Assembly (NCBI RefSeq): GCF_020524285.1 | Contig: NZ_JAIVKX010000003.1 | Coordinates: 1 to 64,000, forward strand | Direction of reading: 5' to 3' | Length of the DNA stretch: 64,000 nt | DNA from: Alloyangia pacifica | GTDB taxonomy: Bacteria; Pseudomonadota; Alphaproteobacteria; Rhodobacterales; Rhodobacteraceae | In this document: in pieces, positions 55,457-64,000 of the stretch | How positions within the stretch are numbered: position 1 is the first letter of the stretch | Layout: each line of letters opens with the position of its first letter | The notes under the pieces: model-generated | What the model was told of the DNA's origin: nothing | The model's input: the letters and a program-made list of their open reading frames with translations, nothing else | Database searches by the model: none | Position numbers and translations under genes: made by a program

Positions 55457-56085
55457 TCCACCGCCTCCGGCAGCGGCAGCCCCCCGATCTTGGCCAGCAG
55501 CGAGACGATTTCGTCGACGCCCTTGCCGTGCTTGACCTGCGCGAAGACGAAGGGCTTGCCCGCCCGCATCCGCGTTGCGTCGCGCTCCATCACCTCGAGC
55601 GAGGCGCCGACGTAGGGCGCGAGATCGGTCTTGTTGATCACGAGGATATCCGACTTGGTGATCGCCGGGCCGCCCTTGCGCGGGATTTCCTCACCCGCGG
55701 CGGTGTCGATCACGTAGATCGTCACGTCGGCCAGCTCCGGCGAGAAGGTCGCCGAGAGATTGTCGCCGCCGCTCTCGATCAGGATCAGGTCGAGGTCGGG
55801 GAAGGTCTCGTTCAGTTCGGCGATGGCGGCGAGGTTGATCGAGGCATCCTCGCGGATCGCCGTGTGCGGGCAGCCGCCGGTCTCGACACCCTTGATGCGG
55901 TCGAGCGGCAGGATCTGCTGGCGCATCAGCTCCTCGGCGTCCTCGCGGGTGTAGATGTCATTGGTCACCACGGCCATCGACAGCCGGTCGCGCAGGGCGC
56001 GGGCGAGCGCCGCGGTGAGAGAGGTCTTGCCGGCGCCCACGGGGCCGCCGAGGCCGACGCGGAGGGGTCCGTTGGGGGAAGTCAT
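55453..56085 (-). CDS. ureG: Urease accessory GTPase UreG
   Basis: UreG (210 residues) is the GTPase that carries Ni2+ and drives its insertion into urease. The P-loop is [11 protein letters not shown], the nickel-binding motif is [13 protein letters not shown] (CPH), and the later [21 protein letters not shown] and [14 protein letters not shown] match the family. Located between ureF and the reductase gene, which it overlaps by four bases. Confidence 0.97.
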   Translation of the reverse strand: MTSPNGPLRVGLGGPVGAGKTSLTAALARALRDRLSMAVVTNDIYTREDAEELMRQQILPLDRIKGVETGGCPHTAIREDASINLAAIAELNETFPDLDLILIESGGDNLSATFSPELADVTIYVIDTAAGEEIPRKGGPAITKSDILVINKTDLAPYVGASLEVMERDATRMRAGKPFVFAQVKHGKGVDEIVSLLAKIGGLPLPEAVE

Positions 56086-56102
56086 ATGGTCTCCGTCAGG
56101 TA

Positions 56103-56738
56103 TCAGGATCTGAAGATGCGGGAATAGAGCGCCTCGTGGCGCTGGCTGGCAATGTCCGAAAGCGGGGAGAAGCCGCCGACCTCGTCGAGCGACGCCTCGA
56201 TCGCCTGCGCGGCGAGCGCCTCGCAGAGCGGCGAGAGCGCGCGGATCACCCCCTGCCCCTCGGTCTGGCCGAGCGGGATCAGCCGGATGCCGGCGGCAGC
56301 GAGGTTCGAGGCAAAGGCCTGCAGGTAGAGCTGCACCGCGGGCAGCAGCGGCAGCCCCAGCGCGCGCACCGCCTGCCCCACCGCCACGGGATAGGGGGCG
56401 GGCAGGATGTCGGCCTGCCAGAGATCGCGCACCGTGCCGGCAAAGGCCTCGCCCTGCTTGACGGTCTCGAGCCGCCGCTCCGCCGAGGGCGTGAGCGCCG
56501 TGGCCAGTTCCGCCAGTTCGGCGGCGTCGGCGCCCTGTGCGACCTGCGCCAGCAGCACCGCGTCGCTCCAGCCCGCGCCGTGGCGCAGCACCGCCTCGAG
56601 CCAGCCCTGCAGCTGCGCGGCGGTGTTGACACGCCCCTCCTGCACCAGCGTCTCGAGCCCGTGCGAATAGGCAAAGGCGCCCACCGGGAAGGAGGGCGAG
56701 AAGAGCTGGTGCAGCGTCAGCAGCGGATCAGTGGTCAT
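56103..56738 (-). CDS. ureF: Urease accessory protein UreF
   Basis: An all-helical 211-residue protein that forms the UreDFG complex for nickel insertion. Family blocks are [51 protein letters not shown] and [17 protein letters not shown] use the ATG at 56738, which is the conserved start [12 protein letters not shown]; the upstream open frame is a shadow of the ureE His tail. It overlaps ureE by 11 bases and ureG begins 17 bases downstream. Confidence 0.96.
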   Translation of the reverse strand: MTTDPLLTLHQLFSPSFPVGAFAYSHGLETLVQEGRVNTAAQLQGWLEAVLRHGAGWSDAVLLAQVAQGADAAELAELATALTPSAERRLETVKQGEAFAGTVRDLWQADILPAPYPVAVGQAVRALGLPLLPAVQLYLQAFASNLAAAGIRLIPLGQTEGQGVIRALSPLCEALAAQAIEASLDEVGGFSPLSDIASQRHEALYSRIFRS

Positions 56739-57339
56739 GCGTGTGCGCGTGGCCGTGGGAATGGCTGTGGCTGTGCCCATGGCCATGCTCATCGTCGTGC
56801 GAGTGCGCATGGCTGTGCGAATGGGAGTGGCTGTGCGAATGGCTGTGCGCCTGCCCCTCGGGCCCGTGCGAATGTGAGTGGTCGTGGCCATGCGTCCGGC
56901 CATGACCGTAGGCGCCGCCCTCGGGGGTGAAGGGCTCGGTCACCTCGTCCACCGTGGCGCCAATGTGGGCAAGCATGTCGCGGATCACGTGGTCGCGCTG
57001 GATCAGCAGCCGCGCGGCCTCGATCTGGCAGGGGGTGTGGCGGTTGCCGATGTGCCAGGCGAGACGCGGCAGGTCGTCCCCGCTCACCGCCAGCAGCGGC
57101 TCGGCGGCGGCCTCGACACGCACCGTGCGGCCGTCGGTCAGCACGAAAGCATCGCCCTGGTCGAGGCTCTCGGTATGCGCGAGGTCGACGAGGAAGCTCT
57201 CGCCCTGGTCGCTCTTCAGCACCTTGCGGCGCAGGAATCGGTCTTCGTAGCTGAGCGTGACCGTCAGCGCTGGGGCGGGCCCGGCGCCCTTGCGGGCGAT
57301 CTCGTGGGACACGGACAGGCTGGTCGAGGGGGCTGTCAT
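56728..57339 (-). CDS. ureE: Urease accessory nickel metallochaperone UreE with very long His tail
   Basis: A 203-residue nickel chaperone. The peptide-binding N-domain (~residues 1-75) leads to the metal-binding C-domain (LAWHIGNRHTPCQIE, then VTEPFTPEGGAYGHG). From about residue 145 the protein is a long run of His-Ser, His-Asp and His-Gly dipeptides, ending HTHDH. It should bind several Ni2+ and acts as storage. Repetitive DNA of the tail gives multiple antisense open frames that are not genes. Confidence 0.95.
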   Translation of the reverse strand: MTAPSTSLSVSHEIARKGAGPAPALTVTLSYEDRFLRRKVLKSDQGESFLVDLAHTESLDQGDAFVLTDGRTVRVEAAAEPLLAVSGDDLPRLAWHIGNRHTPCQIEAARLLIQRDHVIRDMLAHIGATVDEVTEPFTPEGGAYGHGRTHGHDHSHSHGPEGQAHSHSHSHSHSHSHAHSHDDEHGHGHSHSHSHGHAHTHDH

Positions 57340-57478
57340 GGGGAAGGCTCCGGGGATCGTCTGGATTGCGCCAGCACCCTCGGTCCAACCGCCGGAAAAG
57401 GCAAGGCCACGCGCCGGGATCACCGGGGCGTGGCCTTGGGATGCCGAGTTCTGCGGCGCTTGCGCCCCGCGCGGGAAC

Positions 57479-57697
57479 TCAGAGGTAGAAGACGTCCTGG
57501 AAGACGTGACGTGCGATGTCTTCGCGACGGATGCCACGTGCGGCCAGTTGCTCGTCCGAAAGACGCTGCAGCGCTTCGATCTTGCGCAGACGCGGGTTTG
57601 CTTCACCCATTGCCACGAGGCCGTTGCCGATGGCGGCGAAGAAGCGCGAGAAGAACGGTGCCTGCTCGGCGCGTGCGGTTGCAGTCAGAAATGCCAT
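57479..57697 (-). CDS. DUF1127 domain small protein
   Basis: A 72-residue protein of the DUF1127 family, of which small Arg-rich members bind RNA and affect phosphate or carbon metabolism in agrobacteria and Rhodobacter. The family signature is IEALQRLSDEQLAARGIRREDIARHVF in two adjoining pieces, with RLSDEQL and GIRREDI being diagnostic. It stands between ureC and ureE, splitting the urease structural and accessory genes. Its link to urease, if any, is unknown. Confidence 0.88.
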   Translation of the reverse strand: MAFLTATARAEQAPFFSRFFAAIGNGLVAMGEANPRLRKIEALQRLSDEQLAARGIRREDIARHVFQDVFYL

Positions 57698-58084
57698 TTG
57701 GAAACCTATCCTAGCGTTTGGTGTTGGCGTTCGGTTTTGGTTTCCTCCCTTGACACCCAAGATAGGTCAGCGGTCGGGGAACAACAAATGCTGCATGTGC
57801 ATAGCCGGCCCGCCAGCCATGCAGAGATCACAGATAATTTTGTTTCGCCGAGCGAACTCCAGTCGTAGCAAAATTATTAGGCGCTCAAATCGACGTCAGT
57901 TTGCGAAAAACTCTTCCGAAAAACCCATACAGACACGGCATTTAGCCATAGTCAGCCATGCACCAGGGGCGTGGCTGCCGATTTTCCGGGCATATCTCGA
58001 ACCCGCGGGATCCGGCACGACCTGCGCCGAATGCAGGGCTGCGGCAGCGCCAAGCGGGCTGCGACTCGCCCCCCTGAACGCAAC
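57698..58084. other. 387-bp AT-richer intergenic region with inverted repeat
   Basis: This is the least GC-rich stretch of the window and carries no supported gene. An inverted repeat, ATAATTTTG at 57835-57843 and its complement at 57870-57878, flanks a 26-base spacer and may be an operator or RNA structure. The DUF1127 promoter probably lies here. A TTGACA at 57750 points the other way and has no good -10. Confidence 0.55.
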
Positions 58085-58114
58085 GACGCCGGCCCGCGGA
58101 AACGGACCGGCGTC
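58085..58114 (-). terminator. Hairpin after ureC
   Basis: 58085-58096 pairs with 58103-58114 (11 of 12 pairs) around a 6-base loop, 38 bases after the ureC stop. The run after it on the reverse strand (GTTGCGTT) is only weakly T-rich. Probably ends the ureC transcript, implying a separate promoter for DUF1127 and ureEFG. Confidence 0.6.
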
Positions 58115-58152
58115 ATGATCTCGGGGCCGCGCTCGGGCGGCCTACCCCAACC

Positions 58153-59901
<1,749 letters not shown>

Positions 59902-59920
59902 TCGGGTCGTCCTCGGGTTG

Positions 59921-60340
59921 TCACTTCGGCAGGATCGCGCGCAGATCTTCGCTGCGGCGCTGGGTTAGTCTGGTCAGGCAGCTGACATGGATCAGCGGCT
60001 GGATGGTGCCGCCCTCGTAGGGGGCGGCCTCGGCAAGGCAGGCAGCGTCGCGGAATGGGATCCAGGCGCGCTGCGCGGCGCGGACCTGCGTCATCACCTC
60101 ATCGGAAGCGGTGGCCTTGAGCTGGCCGTAAACCGCGTTGAGCTCGGCGTCGGCGGCTTCGTATTCCTGGCCCCGGCACGCCCGCATCTCGACCGTGGTG
60201 GCCGCATCGCTGCAGGCAGCGCGTGCCGTCCCTGGAAAACACAGGGCAGAAGATGCCAAAAGCGCAACCCCGGCCATGCGAAATGATTTTGTACCGGGGC
60301 GGAACGGGGGTAACGTCCGCGTGAAGCTATCGAAGTCCAT
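59921..60340 (-). CDS. LprI/DUF1311-type periplasmic protein (lysozyme-inhibitor family)
   Basis: A 139-residue secreted protein. GGGAGG is 5 bases before the ATG at 60340 and sets the start. After a long N-terminal region with a signal-peptide-like stretch ([20 protein letters not shown]), the DUF1311 domain has [49 protein letters not shown] and [16 protein letters not shown], with four Cys. The domain occurs in lysozyme inhibitor LprI and in many small urease-neighbour proteins. It ends 19 bases before ureC and may be in its transcript. Confidence 0.85.
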   Translation of the reverse strand: MDFDSFTRTLPPFRPGTKSFRMAGVALLASSALCFPGTARAACSDAATTVEMRACRGQEYEAADAELNAVYGQLKATASDEVMTQVRAAQRAWIPFRDAACLAEAAPYEGGTIQPLIHVSCLTRLTQRRSEDLRAILPK

Positions 60341-60377
60341 TTTTCCTCCCAGCAATTTCATCAGCACGGAGAACCAA

Positions 60378-61220
60378 ATGTACAGGTCGACGATTACGGG
60401 ACTTTCGCTGCTGGCGCTCGGCGCCGGCGCAGCTGCCGCAGAGGGCGACGTCGCCCGCGGCGAATACCTGGTCAGGGGCCCGGCGGGCTGCGGCAATTGC
60501 CACACGCCCTTCGGCGAGACGGGCCCGGACATGAGCATGGAACTCGGCGGACGGCTCGTCGAGGACAACCCCATGTTCACCGCCTACGCGCCCAATATCA
60601 CGCCCGGCGGCGCGGTGGCGAACTGGAGCGATGAAGAGCTGGCGCGAGCCATTCGCGAGGGCATCCTGCCCGACGGCTCGGTGATCGGCCCGCCCATGCC
60701 CTTCGCGATGTACAAGGGTCTCGGCGATGACGACCTTGCTTCGATCGTCGCTTTCCTGCGCACGCTTCCGGCGGTCGAGAACGAGGTTCCGGACTCGGTC
60801 TACAACATCCCGCTGCCCCCGGCCTACGGCCCGCCGGTCGAGAGCGTCACCCCGCCCGAGCGCGGCGTCACGGTCGAATACGGCGCGTACCTTGCCAATG
60901 CGGTCACCCATTGCATGGAGTGCCACTCGCCGATGGGGGACAAGGGACCGATGGTGGACCCCGATCATCTCGGACAGGGCGGTTTCGAATTCCACGGGCC
61001 GTGGGGCAGCGTCACCGCGCCGAACCTGACCAGTTCCGAAGACGGGCTGGCGGGCTACAGCGATGCCGAGCTGAAGGCGATGATCACCACGGGCACCCGG
61101 CCGGATGGCTCGCCGATGCTTCCGCCGATGCCCTACGGCTACCTCGCGCAGATGACCGAGGGTGATCTCGACGCCATCGTGCTCTACTTGCGCAGCCTGC
61201 CGCCGCTGCCCGACGCCTGA
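60378..61220 (+). CDS. Dihaem c-type cytochrome (alcohol/sugar dehydrogenase-type subunit)
   Basis: A 280-residue secreted dihaem cytochrome. A signal peptide (~residues 1-21) precedes two haem domains: CGNCH near residue 38 and CMECH near residue 182. The PNITPGG and SVTAPNLTSSEDGLAGYSDAELKAMI motifs and PPMPFAMYKGLGDDDLASIVAFLRTLP match the cytochrome subunit of gluconate, alcohol or aldehyde dehydrogenases. No dehydrogenase partner is adjacent. It is read opposite to the urease genes and interrupts them. Only 37 bases separate it from the divergent LprI gene. Confidence 0.92.
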   Translation: MYRSTITGLSLLALGAGAAAAEGDVARGEYLVRGPAGCGNCHTPFGETGPDMSMELGGRLVEDNPMFTAYAPNITPGGAVANWSDEELARAIREGILPDGSVIGPPMPFAMYKGLGDDDLASIVAFLRTLPAVENEVPDSVYNIPLPPAYGPPVESVTPPERGVTVEYGAYLANAVTHCMECHSPMGDKGPMVDPDHLGQGGFEFHGPWGSVTAPNLTSSEDGLAGYSDAELKAMITTGTRPDGSPMLPPMPYGYLAQMTEGDLDAIVLYLRSLPPLPDA

Positions 61221-61313
61221 GAGCGGCAAGGCCCGGCGTGCCAGCGGGTGGCGCGCCGGTGCGGGCCGGGCCGGAAAGGGATATGCGGCGGGTGCGCGGT
61301 GCAAGATGGCTCC

Positions 61314-61526
61314 TCACTTCACCCGGGCCGGGCCGCAGATGCCCATCGTCGCCACGGGCGCCGGGCGCACGAAGGGCAGCACGGTCGCGCTGGCGGCCGG
61401 CAAGACAGCTCCCTGCTTGCGGCCATAGGTCAGGAAAGCCTCGGTCATCTGCGCCTGCGCCGCGAGCATCTGGCTCGTGCCGCGCAGCATCAGCGCCGCC
61501 CAGTCGAAGGGTGTCATGAAGACCAT
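61314..61526 (-). CDS. Small helical protein in the urease locus, 70 aa
   Basis: A 70-residue protein with a helix FDWAALMLRGTSQMLAAQAQMTEAFLTYGRK and an unstructured tail (VLPFVRPAPVATMGICGPARVK). It resembles short helical proteins of Rhodobacterales sometimes labelled antifreeze or phasin-like because of repeated Ala/Gln/Met positions; I do not assign a function. GGGGGAA precedes the ATG. It follows the 109-residue gene by 20 bases. Confidence 0.65.
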   Translation of the reverse strand: MVFMTPFDWAALMLRGTSQMLAAQAQMTEAFLTYGRKQGAVLPAASATVLPFVRPAPVATMGICGPARVK

Positions 61527-61546
61527 CGCCGTTCCCCCTGCCCTGC

Positions 61547-61876
61547 CTACCAGCCCGAGCGCTGGCCGGGGCGGAACTGCGGCCCGCGCCGGCTCAGCCG
61601 CCTGCGGTTGCGGCGGGCTTTTACTTCCAGCGGGCGGGCAAAGGTATTGATCACCACCGGCGCCGGCGCGCCGCGCATCATCGCCGCGCTTGCCTGCCAC
61701 CAGGCCTGCACGAAGGCGGGGCCCTTCTCGGCGGTCATCCGGTACGCCTCGGTCGAGGGAACGGACCACATGCCCGCGAACCCCAGCATGCGGAGGGCGA
61801 CCACGCTCTGCGCCTCGGCGCCAAGAAAACCCAGCCGCATCATGCTGCCGGTCAGTGCCGTGAATGCTTCGAACAT
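61547..61876 (-). CDS. Small helical protein in the urease locus, 109 aa
   Basis: A 109-residue protein. The helix-rich region AFTALTGSMMRLGFLGAEAQSVVALRMLGFAGMWSV and KGPAFVQAWWQASAAMMRG is typical of phasin-like or so-called antifreeze proteins in Rhodobacteraceae, and the C-terminus is very basic (KARRNRRRLSRRG). Could bind membranes, polymer granules or nucleic acid. It lies 32 bases after ureB and probably shares its transcript. Confidence 0.7.
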   Translation of the reverse strand: MFEAFTALTGSMMRLGFLGAEAQSVVALRMLGFAGMWSVPSTEAYRMTAEKGPAFVQAWWQASAAMMRGAPAPVVINTFARPLEVKARRNRRRLSRRGPQFRPGQRSGW

Positions 61877-61908
61877 GCTTGCCGTCCCTTTCGCTGGAAG
61901 AGGAGACC

Positions 61909-62214
61909 TCAGAGTGCCCCCATGACCTTCTGGTTGAAGCCGTAGATCTTGCGTTCCCCGGAGAACGGGATGAGCTGCACCTCGCGGCGCTGGCCGGGCT
62001 CGAAGCGCACGGCGGTGCCCGCCGCGATGTCGAGCCGCAGGCCGCGCGCCGCGTCGCGATCGAAGTCGAGCGCCGGGTTGGTTTCGGCGAAATGGTAGTG
62101 CGAGCCGACCTGCACCGGACGGTCACCGGTGTTGGCAACCATCAGGGTGATTGCCTCGCGGTCGGCGTTCAGCACCAGGTCGCCCGCGGCGGGGATGATC
62201 TCGCCGGGGATCAT
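61909..62214 (-). CDS. ureB: Urease subunit beta
   Basis: UreB (101 residues) is the small structural subunit. Signatures are [45 protein letters not shown] and [15 protein letters not shown]. Starts inside the stop of the 55-residue gene (ATGA). It is separated from ureA by that small gene rather than adjoining it. Confidence 0.96.
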   Translation of the reverse strand: MIPGEIIPAAGDLVLNADREAITLMVANTGDRPVQVGSHYHFAETNPALDFDRDAARGLRLDIAAGTAVRFEPGQRREVQLIPFSGERKIYGFNQKVMGAL

Positions 62215-62378
62215 TTGCGGCCGCCGCCGTACATGCGCCAGCCGGCATAGGCCGCCACGCCCAGCACCGCCACGGCGGTCAGCCAGGTCTCGGCGCCATG
62301 CGGGTGCAGGTGCGCGCCGGAATGCGCGAGGGCCGGGGTTGCGAGCGGCAGCGCCATGATCGGAAGGAGGTATTTCAT
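62211..62378 (-). CDS. Small membrane protein with His-rich motif between ureA and ureB
   Basis: A 55-residue gene. The signal peptide is [20 protein letters not shown], then the motif [12 protein letters not shown] with four His, and one transmembrane helix ([17 protein letters not shown]) with a short cytoplasmic tail. The His cluster on the periplasmic side could bind nickel. It sits between ureA and ureB with an ATGA overlap to ureB, and GGTGA precedes its ATG. Too short for most gene callers; likely a nickel-handling accessory. Function inferred. Confidence 0.75.
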   Translation of the reverse strand: MKYLLPIMALPLATPALAHSGAHLHPHGAETWLTAVAVLGVAAYAGWRMYGGGRK

Positions 62379-62450
62379 CGTCTCACCTGTTGGTCTTCGT
62401 TGCGGTGCCGATGCCCGGCGTCATTGCCCAGGGACATCAGCGAAAGGGCT

Positions 62451-62753
62451 TCAGCGGATCGGGTTGTGCACGGTCACCAGCTTGGTTCCGTCCGGGAAGG
62501 TCGCCTCGACCTGCACCTCGTGCACCATCTCGGGGATGCCTTCCATGCATTGCTCGGCGCTGATGACCTGCGCGCCCGCCTCCATCATCTCGGCAACCGA
62601 GCGGCCGTCGCGGGCGCCCTCGACCACCGCGTCGGTGATCAGGGCCACGGCCTCGGGGTAGTTCAGCTTCACGCCGCGCGCGAGGCGCTTGCGGGCCACC
62701 TCGGCGGCGAGCGCCACCAGAAGCTTGTCCTTTTCGCGGGGGGTCAGTTGCAT
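62451..62753 (-). CDS. ureA: Urease subunit gamma
   Basis: UreA (100 residues) is the third structural subunit. It is full length with [44 protein letters not shown] and [21 protein letters not shown]. It starts 2 bases after ureD ends and is transcribed with it. Confidence 0.97.
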   Translation of the reverse strand: MQLTPREKDKLLVALAAEVARKRLARGVKLNYPEAVALITDAVVEGARDGRSVAEMMEAGAQVISAEQCMEGIPEMVHEVQVEATFPDGTKLVTVHNPIR

Positions 62754-62755
62754 GG

Positions 62756-63598
62756 TCAGATCATCCAGGGTCTTGGGAGTTCGGCGCCCGACAGGCGCCG
62801 CAGTATGGGGCAAAGGTGACGGCGCAGCTCGAAGCCGTCAATGGCGAGCATGCGCAGCACGAGAAGGTCGGGATCGAGCGCCGAGACGCCGCCAAGGAAA
62901 ACACCATCGCCGTCGGGCAGCATCCCGCGCAGCGCCTCGACCTGCGCCGCCGCGCCGGGCGCCGCGAGCACGACACTCGCCATGGCCTGCGCGCCCTCGG
63001 CGATCGCCGGGTCCGCAAGGCAGGCCGCGGCATCGCCGCTAAGACGCAGCCGGTCGGACCAGACGCGTTTGCCGTTCCGGGTGATGTCGATGCGGTCGGC
63101 GTGGCGCAGATCGGTCACGGTTTCGCCCATCGCCGCGCGGCCGAAGATCAGCGGCTCGCAGAGCAGCAGCCGGGCGTCCTGGGCCATCTCGACCGAGAGC
63201 CGCCGGTCGAGCGCCGCGCCTTCGAAGAGGATGGTCTCCTGCGGCAACCAGTCGAGCCGGGCGCCCGCCTCCAGCGTCAACCGCGTGTCCACCCGCCCGG
63301 TCTCGCCGGGCAGCGCGCGGTAGACCCGTTCGGCGGCCTGCGTGGTGAGCGCCAGATGCGCGCCCTCGCGGGCGGTGGCGTCAATGTCGAAGGCATCGCC
63401 CCCGGTCACCCCGCCCGAGCTATTGAGATAGACCGCCTGCAGCGCCTCGAGCCCACGCGGAAACAACAGCTTGGAGCTGCCCGACATGTGCAGATCACCG
63501 ATGACGCTGGCCGCACCACGGCGCCGCGCCGCCAGCCGCGCGCGCCCGCGGGCGCGCTGCGCGGCGATGGCGCCGGGCGTGCCGGACGGCGCGCTCAT
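62756..63598 (-). CDS. ureD: Urease accessory protein UreD
   Basis: UreD (280 residues, also called UreH) is the scaffold linking apo-urease to UreFG during nickel insertion. Landmarks are [26 protein letters not shown]-type sequence, [19 protein letters not shown] and [18 protein letters not shown]. It is the first gene of the ureD-A-(55 aa)-B block and is preceded by a 180-bp gap to trmO. Confidence 0.95.
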   Translation of the reverse strand: MSAPSGTPGAIAAQRARGRARLAARRRGAASVIGDLHMSGSSKLLFPRGLEALQAVYLNSSGGVTGGDAFDIDATAREGAHLALTTQAAERVYRALPGETGRVDTRLTLEAGARLDWLPQETILFEGAALDRRLSVEMAQDARLLLCEPLIFGRAAMGETVTDLRHADRIDITRNGKRVWSDRLRLSGDAAACLADPAIAEGAQAMASVVLAAPGAAAQVEALRGMLPDGDGVFLGGVSALDPDLLVLRMLAIDGFELRRHLCPILRRLSGAELPRPWMI

Positions 63599-63778
63599 CT
63601 GGGGCTGATCATAGGGAATGGGCCTGTCCTCCGCTTGCCTCGCGGACCCTCTTCGAGCCCGCTCGGGACCACAAGCAGGGCGGCGGCCAGGGGCCCGGCC
63701 GCGGCACGGCCACCCGCGCTACATGCACAGGAACGCGTCACAATTACGGATATCGCGCAAAAAATAGGCTGAGATGAA

Positions 63779-64000
63779 TCAGTCATTCCCGGGGCGTTTC
63801 GCATGGGCGCAGCGGTCGGGCTTGAGGTCTAGAAGCGGAGTTCCGTCCACGCAATCCAACCCCTGCACCACCAGCACCGGGCCCTCTCGCCGGACCAGCC
63901 GAACCGAAGAAATCCCGATCGGGTTGGGCCGCACCGGCGAGCGCAGGGCGAAGGTGCCGCGCGTGCCCTCGGCGCCGCGCGGGCTCTGGGTGAGCAGGTC
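63779..64000 (-). CDS. trmO: tRNA-Thr m6t6A37 methyltransferase TrmO, C-terminal part (partial)
   Basis: The 3' end of a gene whose start lies beyond the window (73 codons plus stop). [20 protein letters not shown], then [19 protein letters not shown] matches the TrmO/TsaA family, which methylates t6A37 in tRNA-Thr reading ACY codons with AdoMet. A tRNA-Thr(GGT), the substrate class of this enzyme, is encoded elsewhere in the window at 36 kb. Confidence 0.9.
   Translation of the reverse strand, partial: DLLTQSPRGAEGTRGTFALRSPVRPNPIGISSVRLVRREGPVLVVQGLDCVDGTPLLDLKPDRCAHAKRPGND

Noticed and set aside
56738-56925. A CRISPR-like or tandem-repeat array at the UreE tail
   Set aside because: Short alternating repeats come from codons for His-Ser and His-Gly; spacers are absent and unit length is 6-12 bases.
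57750-57780. A forward-strand TTGACA promoter near 57750
   Set aside because: No -10 element at 16-18 bases and no forward gene downstream.
62363-62371. Perfect ribosome-site sequence AAGGAGGT on the forward strand inside the small urease gene
   Set aside because: No start codon at the proper distance on that strand and the reverse strand is coding.

Overview
This is a GC-rich chromosomal window (roughly two thirds G+C) from an alphaproteobacterium, most likely a member of the Rhodobacteraceae (Roseobacter group). The family assignment rests on the NDUFA12-mlaD-DUF2155 run next to aat, the murA-DUF2948-hisD-UPF0262-phosphatase-infA-maf-rng-yacG chain, a DUF1127 protein, Zur/Znu genes with short His-rich tails and the palindromic GC-rich intergenic repeats. 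I cannot name the genus. No integrase, transposase, phage or CRISPR array was seen, so the window reads as core plus stable accessory chromosome.

Layout. 1-6.2 kb: the 3' end of acetyl-CoA synthetase, an Ala/Pro-rich protein of unknown function, accB-accC (fatty-acid synthesis), aat (N-end rule), then a reverse-strand block of lipid-transport, complex I accessory and RidA-type genes. 6.2-10.9 kb: clpX, clpP (with a terminator between them), a CDF metal exporter, a VOC protein and riboflavin synthase. 11-15.7 kb: three group 2 capsule genes (kpsS, a Wza/KpsD-like lipoprotein, kpsC). 15.7-19 kb: the zinc regulon (znuB, znuC, zur divergent from znuA, with Zur-box-like sites between). 19.1-24 kb: a ferric-siderophore ABC importer plus siderophore reductase. 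24-26.6 kb: 5-oxoprolinase pxpBCA. 26.7-35.9 kb: the alphaproteobacterial hisD/infA/murA chain, read on the reverse strand and interrupted by a nitrilase-GNAT-SnoaL trio and by a forward c-type cytochrome with an Fnr-type promoter. 36-39.5 kb: tRNA-Thr(GGT) and a tightly overlapping four-gene operon RHH-CHAD-ParA-CYTH. 40-44.6 kb: dnaG, rpoD, a HlyU-family gene. 44.6-53 kb: DedA, an epimerase, tamA-tamB. 53-54.4 kb: argC preceded by an arginine-rich leader ORF and an attenuator. 54.5-63.6 kb: a urease locus (ureD, A, B, C, E, F, G) interrupted by small membrane, helical, DUF1127 and cytochrome genes. The window ends inside trmO.

Two observations stand out. First, argC has the full architecture of a ribosome-mediated attenuator: a 32-residue leader peptide with five consecutive Arg codons, three mutually exclusive pairings and a U-rich terminator directly before the gene. 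Second, the RHH-CHAD-ParA-CYTH operon, in which every junction is a 4-base stop/start overlap, joins a polyphosphate-binding domain, a triphosphate-processing fold and a ParA positioning ATPase. I propose it as a candidate polyphosphate-granule positioning or segregation system. Further regulatory signals read from the sequence are a cluster of four GANTC (CcrM) sites upstream of rpoD, a 15-bp hairpin burying the aat ribosome site, an Fnr-type box centred 41.5 bases upstream of the inferred transcription start of a cytochrome gene, and an unusual probable CTG start for kpsC.
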